Below are positions 1 through 13,484 of a stretch of DNA of 64,000 bases, piece by piece. Below the pieces are notes generated by a model. It was not told the DNA's origin. It did no database searches and saw only the letters and a program-made list of their open reading frames with translations. The stretch is from the NCBI RefSeq assembly GCF_945859685.1, contig NC_079147.1, forward strand, positions 62,526,946 to 62,590,945. The letters run 5' to 3'. Each line of letters opens with the position of its first letter. Positions within the stretch are counted from its first letter, which is position 1. A program made the translations under genes and the position numbers. Origin of the DNA: Eupeodes corollae (lineage: Eukaryota; Arthropoda; Insecta; Diptera; Syrphidae).

Positions 1-2100
1 GAACCAGTTGGAGTCCCTTACGAAACTTGAGAGGCTGATTATGCTCATATGATTTAGATCGTTTAGATCGTTAAGAAGAATTCTCCTAGGTAATTCTTGA
101 GTTTTTGAGCTAGAGCAGGGCATGTACAGAGCTATATTAGAGCTATCTCTAGCTATTTTATTTCAGTTGAGTCAAAAATGAAAAGCGAAATTTAACTGAG
201 ACTAGTTTAAATCTCGTTTCTGTGAAAAGCTTACTTCTTAGTCCTGTTTCGTCTAGTCTTTGTTTCGTTAGGTAAATTAATATCTGGATTTTAAAGTCTT
301 AGGTTAAGTTAATGTCTTAAAAATGTGATAAAACATAACACAAAAATAGTGAAAAATTCAATGATATTTGACAATTTATGACTTGGAATACAAACTTGTA
401 TCAAACACGACACGGTGGACTTGACTCTTGAGTCCGAAATATAGTAAAGAGTGTCTTTATTAATATACAGAACTTTGAAATGGAATAAAAAAAAATTAGT
501 TGTTTAAATTGACATGAAATTTACATTTAATCGTAAGATAATCTTCTGGAATTATAATTTAGGTACGATTTTTGACAAATGACCCCAAAGTCTTGTTCGG
601 ACGAAGTTTAATATGGAGGTCATGTTTTTATTGACTTTTTCAAAATTTGTTGGTCTTATTGGCAATATTTAATATTAAGTAGTCATTTGTGTCAATATCC
701 CAAAAAATAGTAAAGTGGAGTTAAATCGCACGATCTTGTCAGTTAATTCGTTATGCGATTACCATTTAAGCATTTACACAAAAAATGAATTGTGTGACGA
801 GTTGTTTGACATTTTCGGTCGTGTTGTTAAAACCAAAGCTCCATAATGTCATAAAGAAGTACGGACAACTTATTTCACCAACTCATGAAGTACACGCGAA
901 ACGAGACCAAGACTTTTCTAATTTGAAGCCAACTTTATAGCGTTCTGCAATAAGAGGTTTACAAAGTAGGACGTTGTTTAAGTTGGTCCCAGTTTCTCTT
1001 AAAGCCATTATCTTTTGATATTTGAAAAATAAAAACTTTGCTATTTCTAGAAATGGTATAAGCTAGAATAATGCATTATAAATAAATGCGTTTTTTTGTT
1101 ATTCCATATATAGTTCAGTGATAAATTGCCAACAAAACGATCCGCAGTAGCCAGAATTGGTACCACTGAAAGGGATTATATAAAAAAAGTTCATTTAACA
1201 TTTGGGTCAAGGAAGGGGTTTATTAGAAGACTGCTGCATTAACATGTGGTGCTGAAGCCAGCTTGAAGCTTGCTTCAATTCTATATACATATACCTAAAT
1301 CGAGTTAAAATTAGCTTGATTCGACTTGGTTCCGGTGGAGGATCGGAGTTGAGTCAAAATTTGTGAAGAAAAACCTGTGTGGAAGAATTAGTTTTAAAGA
1401 TAATGCGTTATGGTCAGTTTATTTACATGTTTGTGTACAAAAATATAATTTTGGTTTAATCAAATTAAAAAAAAAATGCACATGGAGTAGGTAGCATATT
1501 CTTATATGGTGATGAACTACTTAGTTTTTCATTGTTTAACACGAATCAAACTATCTCCCTTGCACTTCACAAGAAACATCGAAACACCATTTGCATTTCA
1601 GAAAGTGCTGTCAAACTTAATCATTTTTAAATCTTCTTGTGCGGTGAAAACACCATGAAGATTTATTTAATATAATCTGTGATAAACCTTTAGTGGAAAA
1701 ATAGCAAAACATACACATATTTTCTATTGTTTTCTTTTGCAAAATTAGCTCAGTTAGTCCATTTTCACTAACAAAACTAAATAATATCAACAGTAATAGA
1801 TTGATTTTTTCGACATTGGAAAACACACATGATTCCAAATGTACAAGTACCTGCTCAACGAACACAGCCATCGAGATACAAATGCAATATCAATCGTTCC
1901 AATATTTTAGAACGAAATCACATAAGATCCATTCGAGACTAGTATAAGTGTCAAAAAGCCATCCATAGTAAGATTCTACTCTAACTTTTATCGGTGTTAC
2001 TCAATCTATGGATATTGTTTTTGTTATTCATGTAAAATCCTAGTATACTATGGATAGATCTATAGTCTGCGAATAAATTCTCTCCGAGTCTGTCAGAGAT
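1..2100. other. Noncoding AT-rich flank, no gene seen
   Basis: I see no gene here. The reading frames are short and none shows a recognisable domain. An 84-codon open frame on the minus strand (1617-1871) has no motif and no supporting context, so I do not call it. Relics of a LINE begin around 2100. Confidence 0.5.
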
Positions 2101-2487
2101 TATCTTATAAAATGTCTGAAGATCTGTGCTAATTACAATCTTGCTATAAAGGCTTCGAAAAGTTCTGAATCCGTTGAGTGCGGTTTTCACTGTAGTCGTC
2201 ATTTTCACAAAAATTGTGTAGAGTTATCTGAAGAAAATCATAAATCATTAACTAATCGAAATTTGTTTTGGAAATGTGATTCTTGCTTGGACATTAACTT
2301 CTCAGCATTCATCAATAATTTCCATAATCTTTCTTTAAGTATTAGTGATATCAAAAACGATCTCAGTGCTCTCAAGTCATTATTTGCAATCAATTCTCCC
2401 CACGTAAAACCGCAAAAAAATATTGTACAAACTCTGAGAGAGTCACCGACTCATCCTCAATCACATCATTTAATTTGGACTCTCTAA
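2101..2487 (+). pseudogene. LINE ORF1 fragment with PHD-like zinc finger
   Basis: An open frame through 2101-2487 contains Cys and His residues in PHD-finger order: C-x3-C, then C-x3-C, C-x4-H-x2-C (CSRHFHKNC) and finally WKCDSC near 2269-2286. About 65 residues of polar sequence follow. A PHD-like finger at the start of ORF1 is known from CR1-group LINEs, and reverse transcriptase fragments of that general type follow downstream, so I infer this is ORF1 of the same element. There is no convincing initiator Met and the frame closes at 2487, so it is a remnant. The two C-x3-C spacings differ from the usual C-x2-C, so the finger may be degenerate. Confidence 0.5.
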
Positions 2488-2689
2488 ATCTTGTCCTACC
2501 AACGCCATCCATCAACACACCTAAAAAAAAAGATTTATCTCAATAAGCTTCAAATTTGTCTTCATCTTCATCTCAAATTGCCCGAATTTATCAAAACCCA
2601 CGGTTAAGAACAGATTTCACCATTTCGACACGGTTTCGTATCGGGAAGATCAACAACAACCAATCTGACTCTTTTCTCCAAATTTATTT

Positions 2690-3420
2690 TAAATAAACTC
2701 GAAAAAGGTCTCGAAATTGATTAATTTTACACAGATTTTGCGAAAGCTTTTGATATATAAAGTTCACTCAATTTTGTTGAGAAAATTAATTTCTTTTGGT
2801 TTTCATTCAAATCTTTTTTAATAGTTGGAGTCTTATCAATTTGTTAGAATTGAAAATATGGTTTCAATTCCAGTTTTGGCAACCTCAGGTGTTCCCCAAG
2901 GTAGCCATCTTGGGCCACTTCTTTTCCTAATTTTTATCAATAACTTACCTGATATTTTCGAAAATTATGTTCAACTTCTATTTGCTGATGACTTAAAGTT
3001 TTTTTAGTAGTGTAAAGTCCATTACGGATTGTCATCTGTTGCAAAATGATCTTAGTAAATTATCTGAATGGTGTTCTGTAAACCAATTATATTTAAATGC
3101 GAATGTTTTTCTTCTTGATGTAACTTTTCCTAAATTATCTTTGACAAAAACTAATAGCCATGTTCTTGATAGAGTTTGTGAAAAGAAAGATCTGGGGGTG
3201 ATTTTCGAATCTAAATTAAACTTTGTCAAACATATAGAGTTCAGTGTTTAAAAAGCAAATTCCATGCTAGGCTTTATTAAACGCAATAGTAAAGATTTCA
3301 AAGGCCGATCTATTCGTCTTATGTCACATCAATATTAGAATACTGCTATGTTATTTGGAATCCATTCCGTAACATTCATTCAAACAGAATTGAAATGATT
3401 CAAAAAAAAATGTACTAGGT
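2690..3420 (+). mobile_element. CR1/jockey-group LINE relic, reverse transcriptase part
   Basis: Reverse transcriptase blocks appear in order but in different frames. They are TDFAKAFD near 2738-2761, then SGVPQGSHLGPLLF and FADDLKFF within 2825-3007. A stretch resembling the region after the catalytic motif (EWCSVNQLYLN, KKDLGVIF) lies at 3039-3251, and a LEYCYVIWNP-like block lies near 3337-3366. The FADD motif provides the catalytic aspartates of reverse transcriptase. Stops and frameshifts separate the blocks, and the endonuclease is missing, so the copy is dead. It probably belongs with the PHD-like ORF1 fragment just upstream, with the intervening sequence deleted. Confidence 0.75.
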
Positions 3421-3868
3421 TTACAGCACATCAGTGTCACTAGCCATCGACGAATGCGTCTTAAAAAGCTAAGGTGCGCAGTGGCATCTAACTTATGCCC
3501 CCAACTATCGTGGCTGGACAGAACGGATTGTATTAAAAATCGCAAAATACCCATTAAAATAGACTTCGAAAATAGTAGAAAAATACAATCACAGTTTTCG
3601 TTGCGTTATTTCTGGGAAAAGTGATCACGATTAGCCACCAATATTTTTTGATGAAATCGAAGTTCGCTTTCTTATTTTAGGCTACGATATATAAGATTAA
3701 TAGGATGCTCCAAATACCTTACATGGATGAATCTTGAAAATTTTACGAAAATTGCAAACGTAGCCACTCTGATTTTCTTAATTTTAGATAGTTGCTCTTG
3801 TTTTTTAAAGAATTATATTTTAAAGTATTAAATGTTATTCAAATCTGTTTAAAATAAAACAAAGCTTT

Positions 3869-3874
3869 TTTATT
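3869..3874 (-). terminator. Poly(A) signal of gene A
   Basis: AATAAA on the minus strand, about 90 nt after the gene A stop codon, in a suitable place for 3' end formation. It is inferred from the motif alone. Confidence 0.45.
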
Positions 3875-3962
3875 TCAATCTTATTTAAAAATATTCTTAA
3901 TGGCTACTTCCTATAAATAATACATGTATTCATTTATAGCTACTCGTAACATTTGTCTTGAA

Positions 3963-5514
3963 TTATATTTTCCCCGCTGTATTTGTTTGAACACTTTCAT
4001 AAATTTTTTGATTTCTCATTGAGATTTTCGAGCTGTGTAACTTGTCCTGGATCTCTCTCAAACTCAGACCTTTTGTTTCGATCATCACAAAAATGATGAA
4101 GAATATAGAAACAAAAGTCAAGGAGCCAAAAATCCAAAATGAATAATACGATCCTAAAGCGTCTATCTCTGGATACCAACGTGTCACTATGAATGTCATT
4201 AACCAAACACTTGTGGTTGCAATTGACGTAGCTATAGATTTAATGTTGGGAGGAAATATTTCCCCCAACACAGCCCATGGGATTGATCCGAAGCCAAAAG
4301 CGAAAGCACCACAGAATAAGACTAAAGCTGGAACAGGTATCCATAGGATTTGCGATGCATCATCGAACGTCTTAACGTAAAAGAAAGTTCCGAGTGCAAA
4401 TAATGCCACACAAATTCCCACAGCAGAAATTAGGAGGATAATCTTCCGCCCTAGTCGTTCGATGAAAAGCGGAGTTAGGAAGCTTGAAAGCAATTGTACT
4501 ATTCCTAGCAGGATGCTTGCTAAGGCAGGGTCAATAGTAGATTCAGCACTCATGAAAATAGTTTGGCAATTGAAGGTGATCGCAGTGGTTCCACTCAGTG
4601 CTTGAAAAATCAGCAGACCGCAACAGATTATCAGAGCTCTTCTGTAGCCTCGATTACAGAAAATATCAAATACTGTTCCGGTATTAGACATCGATTCGTC
4701 AACGTCTTTCTGAATCATGTTCATCTCGATTTTGGCAGCTTCCATACTCTGGCCACGGATGCTTTTCAAAGATTTTATTCCATCTACCTTCCGTCCTTTG
4801 GTTGCCAGGAAATAAGGGCTTTCTGGCATGAAAAAGCAGATGAAAAAGAATATCACGGGAATAGCTAGACAATACCATTGCAATGACATGTAACTGACAT
4901 AGGGGCCAATTGCATAGATGTAAATAATTCCACCTGAAAAAGATCAATATATTTACAACATACAAAAAAAAATTTCAAATTCTATACCAATCAAAAAAAG
5001 ATTGTAGATAGTTCCTAAGGCTCCTCTACATTCATCAGGAGCTATTTCGCCGATGTAAATTGGCACCGTACTTGAAGCCAGACCTGCTCCTAGTCCCTGA
5101 AAACTCAACGTTAGTGACTGTGATTCTATACCTTCACGTTTATGTTTTACTTACTTGAATAAATCGACCAAGACAGAGAATCCAAACTTTCATTCCAAAG
5201 ATAAAAAGAATAAATGAAACTGAAAAGAACAACGAACTCAGAAGTAACGTAGGTTTTCGTCCAATTCGACCAGCCAATGGTCCAGAAAAAAAAGATGCTA
5301 TAAACTGTCAATTTTAATTTATTTGTCATTATTTAAATTAATAAAAAAGTTTTACCCAGCAAGCCACCAATTGTCAGCAATGAACCAATCCAACCTTCAT
5401 TTGAGATACTAACTGCATTTTCCAAAGGACTGTCAATTGTGTGCTCCCGTAATTTTGGCATTGTTGGTGATGTCCATCCAAAAGCTGTTCCCATTGTAAA
5501 GTATAAAATGCTTG
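3963..5514 (-). CDS. Tret1-like sugar transporter gene A, exons 2-5
   Basis: Facilitative sugar carrier of the major facilitator superfamily, closest in pattern to insect trehalose transporters (Tret1-like), expected in the plasma membrane. Exons read from the sequence are 5514-5356, 5297-5155, 5096-4988 and 4933-3963, joined by GT-AG introns of 54-58 bp. With exon 1 the protein is 475 residues, near the usual family length. Visible landmarks are GRIGRKPT after helix 2, PESPYFLATKG before the central loop, ERLGRK after helix 8 and ETKGLSL at the end of helix 12. Two conserved spots differ. Helix 7 reads FQALSGTT where relatives have FQQ, and helix 10 reads FGSIPW where relatives have FGP-PW. 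The reading frame is intact, so it may be a functional carrier with altered specificity. The exact substrate cannot be told from sequence. Confidence 0.9.
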
Positions 5515-5757
5515 CTAAGAAAATAAGATTATAAAATGACTAATAAATTAAGAGTAAATATCTCTCAAAAGGTATTTAGCATAAGCATTTCAAAAGGTTG
5601 GCAGAAAATTTCAACTTATTGTGCGACAAACAATTGAGTTGAAGGGATTTTTTGAAAGCCTTGCTGACACTTAAAAAGTGAGCAAAATAGATTATATTTA
5701 TATATATCGCTAACAACGCTGCCCAAAATTAATAAGGACGATTTTTTTTGTATCAAA

Positions 5758-7110
5758 ATGTTGGCAGATAAGATACAAAATTCCTATGCCTACCATAAGA
5801 TAATTGGCCAAAAGCTATTGATAAGTTATCCACATAAGAAGAGGTTAGGGTACCTTTTATTAACTTCGCAAGATGGGACAAGGAACTATTGGATTGGATG
5901 TCTCTTTAACCCCAACAGAAATCGTTGCTGCGGAGAACTTCCTTTACGGACTCTGTCAATCTCAATCGTTTTCAAAAGAGTGGTCCGTACTCAAGAAAAA
6001 CAAATATGGTAACGCAAAAAATATAACGCTGGAAAAATCAATCCCCTTATATAAGACCAGCCCATACATGGACTCAAAAAATGTAATTAGAATTAAGGGT
6101 CGTATAGACGCAGCAGAAGACGTCAACAATGCTTGCAAAAAAACTATCATTGTACCTAATAATCACCTGAACCTGAACCTCCATTGATGGCCGACTTACC
6201 TCCAGAAAGACTCATTTATTTACGAATCCATTTTCTTATGTCGGCATCGATTAACGTCTGGAGAAACGTTGGGGGTTTTAACTATCCATCCACATAGAGG
6301 TCGCACATGGCCTGTCTATAGCGACTCCTGTATCCCCGCGATTAAACGCTTTTGTTCTAGAAGAAACAAACCGGTTGAGCTTTTGAATGACAACGTCACT
6401 AATTTCAAGGAGGCAAACTAAGAACTTAAGAATGCAATTGCTAGTCTATCGAATAATAACGACCTATCGGAGAAAGTCATGAATCAAGGCATAAATTGGA
6501 AATTCATCCCACTAGCTTCTCCTCATATGGGAAAAAGCTGTGAGCGCCTGGTTCGCTCAGTTGAAAAAGCCTTGGGGCAAATAACAACTACTCGAAACAT
6601 CAAAGATGAGTTACTCTTAAGTATGATGGGCGAAATCGAACACATTATCAATTCTAGGCCTTTGACCTATGTCCTAGTCGATACCGAAACTAAAGAGGCT
6701 TTAACACCAAATCATTTCCTTCTGGGCTCGTCTGAATTTAACATTTCTGTGAAATAGATGACAGTGCTGAAACCTTGAGGAAGAACTGGACTGCATGTGA
6801 AAACTTCGAAACCCGCTTCTGGAAACGTTGGTTAAAGGAGTACCTACCTGCTTGGATTATGAGGTCAAAGTGGTTCGTTGAGACTAAAACTTTAAAAGTG
6901 GGGGATATTGTGATAATTGTAGATGAAAATAGTCCCAGAAATACCTGGCCGAAAGGGAAAGTAGTAAAAACTTTAACAAACTTAGATGGACAAGTACGGT
7001 ACGCGCCCGGTCCCCAGGTTAGCAGTTCTCGATATGGGTCAGCTAGCAATTGATAATCCAAACAAGACGTCTCCGTCTTATCAAGAGGGAGTGTTGCCGC
7101 ACCTGCCAAT
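5758..7110 (+). mobile_element. BEL/Pao LTR retrotransposon relic, integrase and 3' end of pol
   Basis: Remains of the 3' part of a pol gene, in several frames. An early block includes RIKGRIDAAEDVNNACKK, resembling the segment before the integrase zinc-binding domain in BEL/Pao elements. A later frame (6479-6757) has WKFIPLASPHMGKSCERLVR and INSRPLTY, the typical integrase C-terminal half. A third frame (6775-7053) has LKVGDIVIIVDENSPRNTWP, the DUF5641-type tail typical of BEL/Pao. Stops and frameshifts separate these parts, and most of the integrase core between about 6190 and 6470 is missing or unreadable. A TGTTGCCGC sequence near 7091 could be the start of a 3' LTR, but I found no matching 5' LTR. 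Confidence 0.75.
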
Positions 7111-7437
7111 GCCCCACGTTAAATTCGAACTTTAAAAGAAAGAGTCAAACACATTGTACATGTTCTACTGTCGCTATTTATAAAGATAAATTTAATTCAC
7201 ATTGATTAAAACCTAACCTTTAAATATTTTTTCTTAAAATCTGCGCTCTAAGCAAAAGGACTTAAACGTTACTTATAATTAAAATTTTATTTTCATTTAT
7301 TATAATTAACATATTTTTCCGAAATTTTAAGCCCTATTTTGTGAATTCTTTAATTGAGAAAAGTCATAAGCTAAAAATTTGAAAATTGCATTGCTTAGCC
7401 GCAACACGTACATTTGTTTGTTTTTCAAAAATAAACT

Positions 7438-7655
7438 AGGTTGGTACCACGTCACAATACATAATATACAATTTTATTCAAGTCACTACGCTATTTGGGA
7501 TTATTCTAAATATTTTAACAAAATTTATTTTATCTCCACTGGTTCTTGAGATATGGATAAAAAGAGATTCCCGAACGTACGCATGTACAAGCGTCGAAAA
7601 ATATCAAAATGTTCAATTCGACAAATCGGACCTATTAAAATGATTTCCTATTGGA
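7438..7655 (-). repeat. AT-rich repeat family, diverged fragment
   Basis: Read on the minus strand this matches the left part of the repeat at 41.4 kb. The shared blocks, in the same order, are CCGATTTGTCGAATTG, a gap, CATTTTGATATTTTTCGACG, a variable stretch, and a final block ending GTGACGTGGTACC (GTGATACC in the other copies). Similarity was seen by eye only. Confidence 0.5.
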
Positions 7656-10389
7656 AGATAATTACCGTTTTACATTTTAAAGCCTGTTTCCAAAACACAC
7701 AAATTATAAGATATTAAAAAACTATATTATCAGAGGCACACGTTTGAGTTAAAGACCGATAAAGCTAAACGGAGTTCCGATTGATCTTGAAAATACCCGA
7801 AAATTAACTTATATTATTATTATGAAGTATAAATTGAGTAATAAATTAATTTACGCCTTATATTGCTTTGCAAATGTATGTTTCACAGTATTTAATGTTC
7901 CACAACTTTTAAAAATAAAAACTTATGATATCTACATTGCCATAAATTCAAAAAAAAAAACAATAAAAACACTTCAGAAAAAAAACAATAGTTTTATGAC
8001 TTTACTAATAAATATATATATAAACATTTGTTAATAATTTCTTAAAAAAAGAGTAAACAATGGTAATATTGTGAATTCGACAAAATTTGTATTAATTAGT
8101 GTATAGTGGAAATTACCTTAATACTTTTTAAGTAGTTTGAAAGATAATTTATTAGTTTTGTAAAAAAGTCATGATTATTTAAATTTCATTTGATAAAAAT
8201 GCTTACTTATTGTAAATATTGAACTTTTTGTTTTTTCGAACAAGGTCATAAAAAGTAGATGTTTTTTTGTGTCACAATATCTAAATTCACCTATTAGCGT
8301 ATTTTAAATCAGATAAGAAAATAGTCTGATTATTTGGGAGCTAAGTACGAGTATTAATTTGATAGAATCAAAAAGTGTAATGATGGCTTTTAAGAAAAGT
8401 CTACAAAGGAGGAAGGCACACCAAAAATTCGAATAGATTATTGAAGCTATAAAACGGTCCTTGGCCCAAAATTCGCTCAATTATCAGACAGCACTCTATG
8501 AATTATTACACCACAGGTTACTTGAAGTAAAATTTAGAAATTAGCATGCAGCACACACTATCAAAAATTATTGTAATCCATTCAATAAGAATAGTATTTA
8601 CCTAAACCATAAGATTTGTTGCTATTTTTTTTTACTTTAAAGGGTCTTACAGGTATATTTAAATCTTGTCCAAAAATACTCAATTTAACAAGATGGGAAT
8701 CTGAGACTGACATTTCGGTTTGCTTACAAGCTACTGAGGACTAAATGTGAGAAAGTGTGCGTGAAATGATGCAGGCCCATCAAAATGCTTCATTTTGAAT
8801 GTTTCATGGCCTCGTTCAAAAATGAAACAATCCTAACCAACAGAATCTGAAGTGCTGACATGGTCTTAAATTGGAAGATTGTAGGTGCAAGCATTTAATT
8901 GTATCTTTTGACTAATTTTACATTTAGTACATTAAACTATAAACAATAATTTTTAAATAGAAACGTAGTTTTAAGGTAAGTAAAAAACGTCTATATTTAC
9001 TTAAAACCAATTTGAATACTAACAATTAAACTCAAAACCATATGAATCAGCTCAATGTAGTAAGTCGTTGGAAAATGGAGATTTGGATTAAGTAAACATT
9101 TCGGGAAAAAGTTTTTTTTTGTTATTTTTCATTAAGTTGGTACATAAATCATTCTGTCATTCCGAAAATGTTTGGTCTGTTTTGGTGGTTGAGATGTATC
9201 TTAATTTCAGACTTAAAAGTAATCACAAAAACTTTTTTAATTGCAAAAAAAAAAACATATAAAATTATCTGATCATTTTTTAATTGTAAAAATCTTTAAA
9301 ATTATGAAATTTGGAGCATGATGGTTAGCTGAAGCGGAAATTTCTTTAAGGAAAATACCTAAAATAATATTGGCTTTCTCAAGAATATTTTTCTACACTA
9401 ACCTATGCTTCATATCTCAAAACTATTTTGTATGTATATTTTGTAATATTTTCTGCATTTATATAATGTTATCTACGATAGTTTTAATTATATTAAGAAA
9501 AACAAAAACGTAAACGTAAAACATTTTTTTTTTTAAAAACATTGTTTTTCTATTAATATGTTACAAATGTAGTTTTTTTAATGGCAAATACACGTATGCT
9601 TCCATCAATCAAGAATGTTATGGATAAGGTATATTTTCGCTTATAACTCTTTTTTTTAAATCTAATATTTATTAATCAATGTCAAGCTTAATTTATGGAG
9701 AGAACTAAATAATTTGATACACATTTTAATCACATGCAAACAAAATATTTAAGCCGTTCATTAACGAAAATTTAGTAGAATTCAATAAATTGCGCTCGCA
9801 CCCTTAACTTGATGATTCTTCGAACGCATCCTTGATACAATAATCCGAGGTGAATAGTGAAATTTAAATAATTTCGTGGTGATTATTATACATTGATGCA
9901 TTAATTATAATAAACTGATGTTGAACATGCTTTTTTCAAGCCGAAAATGTACATTGGTTCGCTATCAGCAAAATTACTGTAAAAGCGAAGCTTAAAACTG
10001 ACTTTTAAATAGGAAAAAGTAAAAATAAAAATCTGAAGAAACTTATTCACCTCTCCATTTTGTTGTTGCTTTGCAAAGTAACGCTAGCCCACGGCATCGA
10101 TTTGTTGTTGGTTCTCACATCTATTCATGTACTTATTGTCAAAACTACAAATACAACAATGTAAAAAAACGGATTTTGGAGAGCGAAACGTACGAAAGAT
10201 TCCCATCTTGGTAAATGAAGTATTTTTGATCTTGTTCCTATTCATGTCACACAAAAAAACAAGTAGGTACTTTGTATTTGGAAAACCCGTCATAAAACTT
10301 GTATTTATCAACTACATCAAAACAATTTTTGCAATATAAACTTACCTCATTCATTTAACATTTGGGGTTTTCCAAAAAAACCTAAGGGT
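7656..10389. other. Intronic AT-rich DNA, no gene seen
   Basis: Long A and T runs and short open frames with low-complexity translations. Nothing here resembles a known domain or a recognisable repeat. Confidence 0.5.
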
Positions 10390-12560
10390 TAAGTTTTATT
10401 GATTTTATTTGCTCATAAGGGCTTTGCCAAGTTAATTCAGTTACTGATTGTTTAATGAAAATATTAGATCTTGTTTTTATTTGCTCTGATGAATTTAACG
10501 TTAGTGTTATAGAAGCTCCATTTTCTTTACTTAATAATTCTCTTCACCATAAAGGAATTATTATTAATATTGTTATGTACGATTACCAACAAAAAAAACT
10601 AACTTCTTTGAACTAGGAAATTTCTTTTCTGGCATTGATTGGAATATTGAACTTAATTTTTTTGGCTTAGAGCGCGATTATAATCGTTTTACAGAAATTT
10701 TGTTTATGGACTTTAATCAATTTGTCCTTCGTGTACAAAAACAGAAATCTTCGAAACCTTTATGGTATAACAAAAGGCTTTTACACCTTAAAAATATTAA
10801 AAATAAAGCATTAGCGAAATTTAAAATAACGATACCATACGATATACGGTTTTTAGTAACCTTAGACGAGATTTTTCAGTATTAAATAAGTTCCTCTACA
10901 GAAATTACATTGTGAATATTGAAAACAACATACAAAATAATAGTAAATCGTTTTGGTCTTTCATAAACTCCAAAAGAAAGTCATCTGGGATTCCTCAAAA
11001 TGTTAGTTATAAAGGTTTCAATTCGTGAAATGTTGATACTCATTTGGAACTTTTTGCTAACTTCTTTGGATCTGTTAACTCCTCCTCAATTAACACTTTT
11101 GTTTCAAACTTTGAAGAAAAAGTTGACATTGGTTCAATGGAATTGACTTTCGATGAGGTTTCTGTAGGGCTTCACGCCCTTAAAATAAATAATAGTTGCG
11201 GTGCCGATGGAATACCATCAAGCATTTTGAAAAATTGTAGTGATTCTCTTTGTTTGCCTCTGTTGAAATTGTTCAACAACTCATTGTCCATGGGGTTCTT
11301 TTTACCAGAATGGAAAGAATCATTTCTTGTTCCTATATTCAAGGCACGTTCTAAAGATCTAGTAGAAAATTATAGAGAAATCTGCAAAATCTCAGCCATC
11401 CCCAAACTTTTCGAAAGTCTGGTTAAAGATAAAATAGAATTTATGATAAAGGAATGCTTATCTGAGTCACAACATGGCTTCGTATCAGGTCGGTCTACTG
11501 TGCCTAATTTGGCTGTTTTCTCTTCACATGTCCTAAATGCAATGGAGAATAAATGTCAAGTAGATGCTATTCACACCGACTTTAGTAAAGCTTTTGATTC
11601 GGTAGATCATATTATTTTATTGAAAAAGCTTCAATATTTTGGTTTTCATTCTGAGATGCTTCAATGAATCTCTTCGTATTTAGAAACCAGAACTTAACGA
11701 GTAATTATTGACCACAAAGTTTCGAGAAGTATAAAATGTACCTTCGGCGTTCCGCAAGGGAGTCATCTTGGCGCTTTACTTTTCCTAATATATATTAATG
11801 ATATAGTTGACATAATACAAAATTTTAATAAGCTACTATATGCTGATGATTTAAAATTGTACTTTAAAATTAAAACCATTGATGATTGCGTAAGAGTTCA
11901 AAAAGATTTGGAACATATTTCTACGTGGTGTTCTTTGAACAGTTTGAAACTTAATATTGGAAAATGCAAAGCTATATCATTTTCTAAATCTGCATTAGGT
12001 CTTAATATTTCATATAAAATCGAATCGAATCTTTTGACTAAAGTTAACAATATCAAAGATATAGGCGTTATTTTTGATAATACTTTGTCTCCAAAAAAGC
12101 ATATAGATTTCATTGTGGCTTAGGCGAACACCCTAGTTGGTTTCATTAAAAGGAATAGTAAGGATTTTACGGATCCTTGTGTTTTACTAACCCTTTATAC
12201 CTCACTAGTTAGGTCAACAATCGAATATGCTGATGTGATTTGGAACCCATGCTATAGAGTTCATTCTGATAGAATTGAACAGGTCCAAAGGCGGTTTATT
12301 AAATTTGTGTTTAGAAAAATGCGTTGGAATTTTAGTCCAGACTATAAAGCTAGGTGCCAATTGCTAGGGATAAAATCCCTAGAATCTAGAAGAAAAATTC
12401 ATGATGTAATGTTTGTGAGAGATATACTTTGCTATCATATAAAAAGTCCGTTTCTGCTTTCTCAGATTTCCATTTATGTACCATCTAGACAGTTAAGAAC
12501 AAGTTGTGTCCTTTTTGAAAAACTGCATAGGACAAATTATGGAAAAAATTAACCAATATC
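10390..12560 (+). mobile_element. CR1-like LINE, 5'-truncated and broken
   Basis: The relic starts inside the endonuclease (a segment with LDLVFICSDEFNVSV near 10460) and continues through linker sequence (KPLWYNKRLLHLKNIKNKAL) into reverse transcriptase. The longest open part, 11044-11667, contains NNSCGADGIPSSILKN and TDFSKAFDSVDH. Then come a frameshifted GVPQGSHLGALLF, the catalytic block YADDLKLYF near 11839-11865, and the C-terminal region (EYADVIWNP, RIEQVQRRF) to 12552. At least three frame breaks were seen and the 5' end is missing, so it cannot move by itself. It shares the GSHLG version of the GVPQG motif with the relics at 2.7, 15.6 and 44.6 kb, suggesting one family. Confidence 0.8.
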
Positions 12561-13484
12561 ACCAGCAATTTCCTCGTATAATGAAGTATGTGTTATTTTA
12601 AATTTTCATTTATCTTGAGATAAATTTAAAATTGAATTATTTTATATTATATTTTAAATAAATAAGTAAAAATTTTTGTAATTGCATCTGTTAAGCAAAT
12701 CGCTTGTAGATAAATAAATAAAATTAAAATAAAGTAAAATATCGGCAAATAAACGACGAAAAAACCTTTTCTCTACCCCAATAGGACATGAAGTGTACAT
12801 ATATCTTGCCATCATGTCTCTATACATTATCTTAAAATTCACCTTTATGTTTTTGAAATAGAATGTATATATATAGATAGTTTCTTTATTTTAAGATACA
12901 AATTATCATCAAATGTTTTTCTTTAAGAATATGGACATGCCAATTCTGCCGTCTGCCTGATCGACATTTCATAAAAAAACACACAATTTAAATATGAAGA
13001 AGTTAAAATTAAAAAACAGAATTTATATTTGACTAACTTTTCTTAAAATTTTAAAGTTAGTAACAGAGTGTTTTGTTTGATTCAACAACCATAAAGCTTA
13101 ATCTTTTATTTATAACAAAAAAATCAAAATATTAAAGTATTCATTTCATAGGACCTCCTGATATGGTTTTATTTCATTTGGAATTAATTTATTACAGAAG
13201 AAATTTTTTAAAATTTTGATTTGAAAATCGTAAGAGCGTTTTTTGTCTAAAAATATTTTAAATACATATGTAGTTATTTAGACCTTATTGTTATACGTTT
13301 AACATTGAAGTTTCGTAAAAAATTAAGACCAATTTTCAAGATATCGAATGTCCAAAAAAATATAATATATTGAAACAAAACAATAAAATCTTTTAGTTTC
13401 TTTTTGTGAAAATTTTATTTTTCAATTTTGACAAACAAAATCTCATGCGAACTACTGTTATTTTTAGTTCCCAGTTTAAATTCA

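Noticed and set aside
1617..1871. 84-codon open frame on the minus strand
   Set aside because: No domain, no conserved pattern and no splice or poly(A) support. Frames of this length are expected by chance in this sequence.
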